A DNA stretch of 6,749 nt from DALYLB01 sp046154695 (GTDB taxonomy: Bacteria; Acidobacteriota; Blastocatellia; RBC074): assembly GCA_046154695.1 (NCBI GenBank), contig JBJXFI010000337.1, positions 1 through 6,749 on the forward strand, in the 5' to 3' direction. Every line of letters starts with the position of its first letter. Within the stretch, counting starts at the first letter, position 1. This document shows positions 1 through 4,963 of this stretch, piece after piece. The notes under the pieces are model-generated. The model did not search any database. It saw only the letters and a list, made by a program, of their open reading frames with translations, and was not told the DNA's origin. The translations under genes and the position numbers were made by a program.

Positions 1-11
1 GTGTCACTGCA

Positions 12-121
12 GGGTGTCCGGCAAGTATTTGTGGAGAGACTATTCTAAAGGGATTAACGTCAACACTGGCAGGCTTTAAGCTGTTCATAGTCATACTCGC
101 GCAAAAACTTGCCGGACACCC
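12..121. mobile_element. MITE-like element with 22-bp terminal inverted repeats
   Basis: Positions 12-33 and 100-121 are inverted repeats of each other. They share an uninterrupted 15-bp arm (12-26 with 107-121, core GGTGTCCGGCAAGT) and then continue inward with only two mismatches (27/106 and 32/101). The 66-bp interior is clearly more AT-rich than the neighbouring genes. The tetranucleotide CTGC occurs just outside both ends (7-10 and 123-126), which could be a target-site duplication. No transposase is encoded. On the minus strand a short open stretch reads inward through the right arm and stops with TGA near position 60, and it could be a transposase relic. The element lies 20 bp beyond the stop codon of the last operon gene and does not interrupt it. 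It could instead be a large stem-loop acting on the operon's 3' end. Confidence 0.5.
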
Positions 122-141
122 CCTGCTCGGCGGTCCCGGGG

Positions 142-909
142 CTAGTTATTATCGACGCGAAACCGGCCGCAGGCGCGAAGCTGGAAGCGGCCCGGATCGG
201 GCGCGGCCGGCAGCGGCTGGCCCAGTTGCGTGTCTTCCCGAATCGAGACCGCCCCGATGGTCTCGATCGGAGCGAAGGCCAGCGGGGCCGGCGCATCCGC
301 CGCGCCCGCCTTGAGGACGTGCAGGGTTCGCGTCGAGCTGCCGATCAGCGGCAGCCAGTAGCCGACCACCATCTGGCTGAAATTGATCGGAGGCGCATTG
401 CTCGTCTTGCAGATGGCCTGCACCGCGGCGGGCGCCGGATTGCTGGGAATACACGCGCAGGGCCCGCTCCCCGGCGAGCCCGCGTCGTAAAAGAGCGAAA
501 TATATGCCTTGTAGGGATCCAGCCCCGTCGCGAAGCCCGAGATCGTTTCGGTCTGCCCGATCTTCTGCACCTGAACCAGCGCCCGAATTCCCGATCGGTT
601 GATCGGATTGAGATCGGCCACCCCCTCCGTATTGGCCGGAATCTGCGGCACGATGCTCACCGGGGCGATGAATGAGGCGAATGGATTCGCGCCCGCCGCT
701 TCCAGGCCCCCCAGGTGGGCCGCCAGCGGCCCCGGGATCCCGGACAACGCCTCCGGCCCGACAGGCAGCCTGCGTGAAGCCGTCAATCTCATCTCCCTCC
801 CATCGCTCGCCCCGTGGCCCTCACTCGCCACAAGATTTCCCGCCCGGACGATCAATCCCCCCAAAATCAGAATTCCCAGCAGGGCCAGCGATGCCTGTTG
901 CCTCTTCAT
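142..909 (-). CDS. Secreted hypothetical protein with four cysteines, family unknown
   Basis: This gene encodes 255 residues. The ATG is preceded by a strong AAGGAG ribosome binding site 7 nt upstream. The N-terminus (MKRQQ, then a hydrophobic run at about 7-22) looks like a signal peptide or signal anchor, so the protein is probably exported. Residues about 30-100 are low in recognisable structure. From about 107 to 250 there is a compact beta-rich domain with the signature SGFATGLDP (124-132), a Cys-rich CACIP segment (Cys151, Cys153), Cys167, and an ending LRACGRF with Cys247. The pattern of a beta-strand, a GLxP turn, paired cysteines and a terminal ACG loosely recalls CHRD or Cu/Zn-SOD-like sandwich domains, but the His metal ligands expected of a dismutase are not visible. 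I do not assign a function. It is the last gene of the kinase operon, 56 nt after the FGE-like gene, so its role is probably tied to the envelope. Confidence 0.8.
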   Translation of the reverse strand: MKRQQASLALLGILILGGLIVRAGNLVASEGHGASDGREMRLTASRRLPVGPEALSGIPGPLAAHLGGLEAAGANPFASFIAPVSIVPQIPANTEGVADLNPINRSGIRALVQVQKIGQTETISGFATGLDPYKAYISLFYDAGSPGSGPCACIPSNPAPAAVQAICKTSNAPPINFSQMVVGYWLPLIGSSTRTLHVLKAGAADAPAPLAFAPIETIGAVSIREDTQLGQPLPAAPDPGRFQLRACGRFRVDNN

Positions 910-942
910 TCATTTTCTCCTTTCGTTTTATGATGATCGGTT

Positions 943-964
943 CGAAGGCGACGGGGAGCCTTCG
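943..964 (-). other. Intercistronic hairpin between FGE-like and unknown gene
   Basis: The arms CGAAGGC (943-949) and GCCTTCG (958-964) form a perfect 7-bp stem with an 8-nt loop. It begins immediately after the stop codon of the FGE-like gene. No T-run follows in the direction of transcription, so it is not a canonical intrinsic terminator. An RNA-stability or processing element inside the operon transcript is more likely. Confidence 0.4.
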
Positions 965-965
965 G

Positions 966-2450
966 TCACTTCCCATTTGATGACATTGCCTCAGCGACGA
1001 CGCGGAAGCCGATGTTATTAAGGCGAATGCCCGCGGTCATTCGATTTCGTGAGGAGGAGCGACATTCGATCGCGAGACTGTCCCACGCGCCGCCGCGCAG
1101 GGATTTGAGGTAGGCGATTCCGGAGGCATGCCAGATGTGGGCTTCATCCGGCGCGCCGGCATGGCTTTCGTGCCAGTTATCCAGGCACCACTCCCAGACA
1201 TTCCCGTGCATATCGTACAGGCCGAAGGCGTTGGCCAGACCGTATGACCCGACGGGACTGGGCTGCTGTTTCGCGTCGCCCTTGGGCGCTTTTCCAAAGG
1301 GATGCTTGCCGTTGAAGCTGGCCCAGGCCGGCGCCGCGGTCTCGCCGAAATGGAAGGGCGATTCGGCGCCGGCGCGGCAGGCATACTCCCATTCGGCCTC
1401 GGTCGGCAGGCGGTACCTTCTCCCCGTGGCGCGGGACAGGCGCTCGCAAAACTCGACCGCCTCGTCCCAGGTGACGCGTTCGACAGGCAGGTTGCCCCCC
1501 CGGAATTCGCTGGGTTCGGCCATCAGCTCGAGCTTCACCTTCGGCAATGCGGCGACCGCGCGCCACTGCGCCTGCGTGATCTCGAACTTGCTCATGTGAA
1601 AGCCCTTCACCTTGACGACGCGCTGCGGCCCTTCCCACGCAAGCCGTTCGACGACCCGCTCCCGCAGCTTCTTCCCCAACTCCTCGGCGGCCGCCTGTTC
1701 GAGCTGTTTCAACGCCAGCTCGGACGCGCCCATCAGGAAATTCCCGGCGGGGATCTCCGCCATTTCGAGAACCGTTCCCGCCGCAATCTCCTCGCTCAGA
1801 TATCGTCCGATTCGTTTTTCCGTCCCGACGATGCGTCCGCGGGAATCGCTGGTGATGGAATTGTATTCGTAGTTGAAGACCTGGTCCGGCACCTTCACGG
1901 CCCGTGGCGCCGGCGGCGCCTCCGATTCCGGCTTGATTTCCGCGGGCGGAGTTGCGGGATCGGCGGCCTTTTCCGGGACCGCGCCGGCGTTCTCTTCCGG
2001 TTTCCCTTTCTCCTCAACGACCGCGGACGCGACCGCGGGCGCGACCGCGGCAGGTTCGGCGGGCTTTCCGGAAGATGCGGCCGGAGGGGCCGCTTCCGGC
2101 TTCGCGGCGGGAACCGGCGCCGGCGCGGCGGCCGGCTTCAATTCATCCAGCGCGGGCGAGACGATGGAAAATTCGAGCGGCCGGGTCATCGCCGGAGCGT
2201 CCTTCAGCGCCGCCTGCGGGCCGGCAACCTCCGCCGGCCCTCTTCCCGCCGTCCCGGCGCGAGGCTTCGATTTCGATCTTCCCCTTGCCGCGACGCCGCC
2301 CGCCGTCTTCCCACTCCCGCGCGCCGTCCGCGATTTACTCGGAACGATCTCCACCTGCGGCACGGCCCCGGCCGCAATCATCATCGACATCTCGATTCCA
2401 AGCAGGCATAACAGCGCGCGACAGGCTGTCAATCGACTCTTTCCCAACAC
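966..2450 (-). CDS. Secreted SUMF1/FGE-sulfatase-fold protein with Ala/Pro-rich linker
   Basis: This gene encodes 494 residues starting at GTG. An in-frame TGA lies 27 nt upstream and a GGGAGAGG purine-rich site about 10 nt upstream, which fixes the start to this codon or the adjacent TTG. Residues 8-30 resemble a signal peptide, with possible cleavage near AAGA/VP. A basic stretch (about 39-71) and an Ala/Pro/Glu-rich linker (about 105-185) precede a conserved lead-in (about 190-228) and the SUMF1 domain (about 229-484). Domain hallmarks are EIPAGNFLMG (232-241), FHMSKFEITQAQW, PVERVTWDEAVEFC, YRLPTEAEWEYACRAG (346-361), MHGNVWEWCLDNW (414-426), LRGGAW (451-456) and IGFRVV (480-485). In true formylglycine-generating enzymes two cysteines follow the GG motif. 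Here the first position is Ser458 and only Cys463 remains, so sulfatase-activating oxidase activity is unlikely. A ligand-binding or structural C-type-lectin-like role in the periplasm or outside the cell fits better. It is co-transcribed with the kinase upstream. Confidence 0.93.
   Translation of the reverse strand: MLGKSRLTACRALLCLLGIEMSMMIAAGAVPQVEIVPSKSRTARGSGKTAGGVAARGRSKSKPRAGTAGRGPAEVAGPQAALKDAPAMTRPLEFSIVSPALDELKPAAAPAPVPAAKPEAAPPAASSGKPAEPAAVAPAVASAVVEEKGKPEENAGAVPEKAADPATPPAEIKPESEAPPAPRAVKVPDQVFNYEYNSITSDSRGRIVGTEKRIGRYLSEEIAAGTVLEMAEIPAGNFLMGASELALKQLEQAAAEELGKKLRERVVERLAWEGPQRVVKVKGFHMSKFEITQAQWRAVAALPKVKLELMAEPSEFRGGNLPVERVTWDEAVEFCERLSRATGRRYRLPTEAEWEYACRAGAESPFHFGETAAPAWASFNGKHPFGKAPKGDAKQQPSPVGSYGLANAFGLYDMHGNVWEWCLDNWHESHAGAPDEAHIWHASGIAYLKSLRGGAWDSLAIECRSSSRNRMTAGIRLNNIGFRVVAEAMSSNGK
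2019..2054. repeat. Three tandem 12-bp units in the linker of the FGE-like gene
   Basis: Three consecutive 12-bp units start at 2019, 2031 and 2043, each with the core GACCGCGG. The first two differ at one base and the third is degenerate at its end. On the coding strand they encode the Ala-Val-Ala periodicity of the Ala/Pro-rich linker (about residues 133-144), so unit gain or loss would stay in frame. Confidence 0.7.
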
Positions 2451-2497
2451 GAATTCTGTTCCTCTCCCCCACGTTCAAAATGATTCTCTCCCCGCCG

Positions 2498-2513
2498 GCC
2501 CGGCTTTGCGGGC
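2498..2513 (-). other. GC hairpin overlapping the kinase stop codon
   Basis: GCCCG (2498-2502) pairs with CGGGC (2509-2513) around a 6-nt loop. An alternative fold pairs 2491-2495 with 2508-2512. It lies at the kinase stop codon, in the 62-nt gap before the FGE-like gene. Only a short TTTT follows, about 20 nt further on, so strong termination is not expected. It may tune how much downstream message is made or how stable it is. Confidence 0.25.
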
Positions 2514-4447
2514 TACTTTCGCTTGACGGCGATATCGAAGATCAGCGGCTCCCCGGCCCTTACTTCGGCGGGCATCTGCACGACCACGGCGGGTTGATTG
2601 CCATCCTCCATCACCATCAGGTCGGGCTTATATCCGGCATACCGCTGGCGAAACGCCTGCAGCTCCTGCTGCTCCGCCGGCGTCAGCTCATGTCCCGACG
2701 GCTCGGCCAGAAACGCGGGCGCCTGCAACGGCGACTGGGAATAGAGAACCGTAAAGGGCGCCGCATCCGCGTCACGCTGGAGCATGAGCCATTGCCCTCC
2801 ATCGGGAAACTGGTAGTCCTTTCCGCTGTTGCTCCAATTGGTCGTCACGCCCGAAGAGGCCATCGGCTGGGCAGTGAGAAATGTTTGCGGCGCCCCGTCC
2901 TTTCCCCGCGCGATGATGTACAGGTATCCGTCCTGGCGCATTTTGAAATGAAATTTGAAGCGGCTTCCCACCGGCAGGGGCATCAATCCGGTATCCCGGG
3001 CGATATCGCCGTTCGGTCCCGTGATCTCGATATGGTATCGCAGCGCTTCCACGCGTATCGGAATCGCAAGCGTCGATCCGGCGACGTTCGCCTGCGTCGT
3101 GTTGACGAGATCCGCGGCCCCCGCCAACAGGTCCCGTCCCACCTCGCGCGAACGATACGTGAGGATCCCGATCGTCAGAATCATCAGAACCATCGCCGCA
3201 ACGCCATACGAGACCGCCCGGCCGCTCGCCCCGGTCAGCGTGATCGCGCGCTTCGGCGCCTCCCGGCTCGCCTCATTCGCCGTCGCTTTTCGCTTGCGGG
3301 CCTCCCCCGGATGCCGCGGCGTCTGCTTTCGCACCACCTCCTCTTTCTTCCCCTCCAGTTTCTGCCTCGCCTCATCGAGCAGGATGATCACCTGCTCCTC
3401 CCGCGGCCCCCCGGCCTGCTGGCTCGAAAACGAGGCCGGCTGGGGCGGAGACTGCCTCTCTTGCATGCGCGCCGAGAGTTCCTCGGTCACCGCCGGCGCG
3501 GCCCCCGCCGGCGTCGCAAGCATCGCCGACGCCGCCTCGGCATCCCTGGCCATCGACGTAACCGGCTCGTCCGTCAGCGTCGGCACCCGATGCACATTCG
3601 TGGGCGAGATATTCTGCGCCGCATTGCGCAGCGCATGCCGCATCGCCGCCGCCGTCAGATACCGCTGCGCCGGATGCGGCGACATCGCCTTCTCGATCAC
3701 CGCCGAAACCATCGGCGTGACCTCGCGGTTGACGTCGCTGATCCGCCGCAGCGGATCCGGCTGCCCCATCAGAATCGCCGCGATCCGCGTCAACGCGTCC
3801 GGCGGCATCTCTCCCGTCAACAGGTGATAGAGCGTCGCGCCCATGCTGTAGATGTCGCTGCGCGAATCCGTCCCCGTCCCCCGAATCTGCTCGAGCGACG
3901 CATAGTTCGGCGTATACCCCCGAATGCTCTGGCTGTCATGGGACGGATGCGTCACCACCCCCTTCGCCAGACCGAAATCGAGCAGGATCACCTCGCCCCG
4001 CGGCGTCAACTTCAAATTCTGCGGCTTGATATCCCGGTGAATGATCTGCGGCTTCTGCGAATGCAGATACTCCAGCGCATCCAGCAACTGATCCGCCCAG
4101 CGGACCACCTGCGTCGTTAAAAAGACCCCTTGCTCCGACGCGCTCCGCTCATTCAGCAACTGCTCCAGATCCTTGCCCGGAATGAACTGCATCACCAGAA
4201 ACTGCTTCTCCGAAATCGAGAAATAATCCGTCACCACCGGCAATGCCGCGTGCCGCAGCCGGTTCAGCAGTCGCGCCTCCTGGGAAAAGGCCTTGCGCAA
4301 ACTCGTGTCGCTGTAAAATGTCTCCTTCAACGCTACGGCATTTCCAAACTTACGGTCCGTGGCCTGATAGACAGCCCCCATACCGCCCTGTCCCAGCAAT
4401 CTCATGATCAGGTATCTGTCTTGCAGCAATGTATTGGGCGCAAGCAT
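2513..4447 (-). CDS. Transmembrane Ser/Thr protein kinase (PknB type) with DUF4384-like outer domain
   Basis: This gene encodes 644 residues. The ATG is preceded by AAGGAG at 8-nt spacing. The kinase domain occupies about 12-275, with glycine loop GQGGMG (19-24), VALK with Lys41, Glu57 in the C-helix, HRDIKPQN (137-144, catalytic Asp139), DFG (157-159), activation-loop Thr179 and YASLEQ (182-187). All core catalytic residues are present, so it should be active on Ser/Thr. The usual SPE of the P+1 loop reads SLE here. A polar segment follows (about 280-410), with a likely helix at 348-375 and a basic stretch before the membrane. One transmembrane helix spans about 412-430. The exterior part contains a DUF4384-like domain (about 485-575; VGSRFKFHF, DGYLYII) and a 65-residue tail. 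The kinase is therefore cytoplasmic, with a putative periplasmic sensor. It is the first gene of a three-gene operon with two exported proteins, which are candidate partners or ligands of the sensor domain. Confidence 0.96.
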   Translation of the reverse strand: MLAPNTLLQDRYLIMRLLGQGGMGAVYQATDRKFGNAVALKETFYSDTSLRKAFSQEARLLNRLRHAALPVVTDYFSISEKQFLVMQFIPGKDLEQLLNERSASEQGVFLTTQVVRWADQLLDALEYLHSQKPQIIHRDIKPQNLKLTPRGEVILLDFGLAKGVVTHPSHDSQSIRGYTPNYASLEQIRGTGTDSRSDIYSMGATLYHLLTGEMPPDALTRIAAILMGQPDPLRRISDVNREVTPMVSAVIEKAMSPHPAQRYLTAAAMRHALRNAAQNISPTNVHRVPTLTDEPVTSMARDAEAASAMLATPAGAAPAVTEELSARMQERQSPPQPASFSSQQAGGPREEQVIILLDEARQKLEGKKEEVVRKQTPRHPGEARKRKATANEASREAPKRAITLTGASGRAVSYGVAAMVLMILTIGILTYRSREVGRDLLAGAADLVNTTQANVAGSTLAIPIRVEALRYHIEITGPNGDIARDTGLMPLPVGSRFKFHFKMRQDGYLYIIARGKDGAPQTFLTAQPMASSGVTTNWSNSGKDYQFPDGGQWLMLQRDADAAPFTVLYSQSPLQAPAFLAEPSGHELTPAEQQELQAFRQRYAGYKPDLMVMEDGNQPAVVVQMPAEVRAGEPLIFDIAVKRK

Positions 4448-4544
4448 TCCTGTTTCTCCTTATCCATAGGTTGGGCACCTTTTTTGATTCCACTTCGCGT
4501 CGGCCGAGACACACCTCGACCCGGACCGCTTCGCAGCCGGGGCA

Positions 4545-4576
4545 CAGGCAATTTGTTCAAGAACGGATATTTCCTG
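4545..4576. promoter_or_regulatory. Imperfect 32-bp dyad upstream of the kinase operon, possible operator
   Basis: A perfect 10-bp palindrome GTTCAAGAAC (4555-4564) is flanked by outer half-sites CAGG-N-AAT on the left and ATT-N-CCTG on the right, offset by 2 bp from exact symmetry. It lies about 98 bp before the kinase start codon, where a regulator could act on the operon promoter. Dyads of this size can arise by chance and the binding protein is unknown. Confidence 0.25.
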
Positions 4577-4903
4577 TCGGATGTGTGTGTCGCTACTTTT
4601 TCACATCAGCCTCACGCAGCCAGGGAAGGATAGGTTGACAAGCAAGCAGGCTCTGGTCTGTAGTGTAGCTCTCTGAATTACCAAGATGGTCGCCACGGTC
4701 AGACGCGCGCAACAGCCGCCTGGAACCGACATAACCATTTCAAGAGATGGGATGCAACTAATTCGCGTTTTCGTTACTAGGGGAAATCTGGGAGGAATGC
4801 AACGCCCGTAGTTATACATCGGATCCCCCCTGAATGGAAGCATCTATGCATTAAAAGTCTCTAGGACGCGCAGTGGAAGAGCGCGCTGCGATCGCGGTAA
4901 GTG

Positions 4904-4918
4904 GTGTAAATTCTACAC
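4904..4918. repeat. Short AT-rich palindrome GTGTA-N5-TACAC
   Basis: Two 5-bp arms (4904-4908 and 4914-4918) are separated by AATTC. It lies 46 bp beyond the stop codon of the ceramidase-like gene, in a locally AT-rich patch. It could be a small protein-binding site. The short arms keep confidence low. Confidence 0.2.
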
Positions 4919-4923
4919 ATTCC

Positions 4924-4942
4924 CCCGGTAACGCGAACCGGG
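4924..4942 (-). terminator. GC-rich hairpin after the ceramidase-like gene, weak terminator candidate
   Basis: CCCGGT (4924-4929) pairs with ACCGGG (4937-4942) around a 7-nt loop. A competing 6-bp pairing joins 4923-4928 with 4944-4949. It starts about 21 nt beyond the stop codon. The RNA that follows on the minus strand is GGGAATGTGT with no U-run, so it is not a canonical intrinsic terminator. It could be an RNA 3'-end-protecting hairpin. Confidence 0.3.
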
Positions 4943-4963
4943 CCCGGGGATCGGAGCGCGGCC

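Larger units (their letters stand above)
4448..4963. other. Intergenic region, about 516 bp, no convincing gene
   Basis: This stretch separates the ceramidase-like gene from the kinase operon, both on the minus strand, and must hold the operon promoter. It is visibly less GC-rich than the genes beside it. The only open frame of any size (an 80-codon frame at 4601-4843, minus strand) has no recognisable motif and an unlikely composition. No tRNA fold, transposase remnant or riboswitch core could be recognised. I could not pick a sigma-70 promoter with confidence. The region does contain an imperfect dyad at 4545-4576 and a short palindrome GTGTA-N5-TACAC at 4904-4918. Confidence 0.6.

Noticed and set aside
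1302..2411. A 369-codon plus-strand open frame antisense to the FGE-like gene
   Set aside because: It is Arg/Gly-rich shadow coding with no recognisable domain, opposite a gene with clear SUMF1 motifs.
2408..2430. A lipobox-like LTAC at residues 7-10 of the FGE-like protein
   Set aside because: It comes before the hydrophobic core of the signal peptide rather than after it, so lipoprotein processing there is not expected.
1952..4120. A 722-codon plus-strand open frame antisense to the kinase and FGE-like genes
   Set aside because: The translation is an Arg/Pro/His-rich composition typical of the complement of a GC-rich gene, with no motifs. The minus-strand kinase in the same place has a full set of catalytic motifs.
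4601..4843. An 80-codon minus-strand open frame in the intergenic region
   Set aside because: It has no convincing ribosome binding site, no family resemblance and an irregular composition. It is treated as chance.
4921..4950. A tRNA T-arm-like sequence (GGTTCGCGTTACC on the minus strand)
   Set aside because: The loop lacks the conserved A at position 58, and the DNA 5' of it is the end of the ceramidase-like gene, with no D-arm or anticodon arm.
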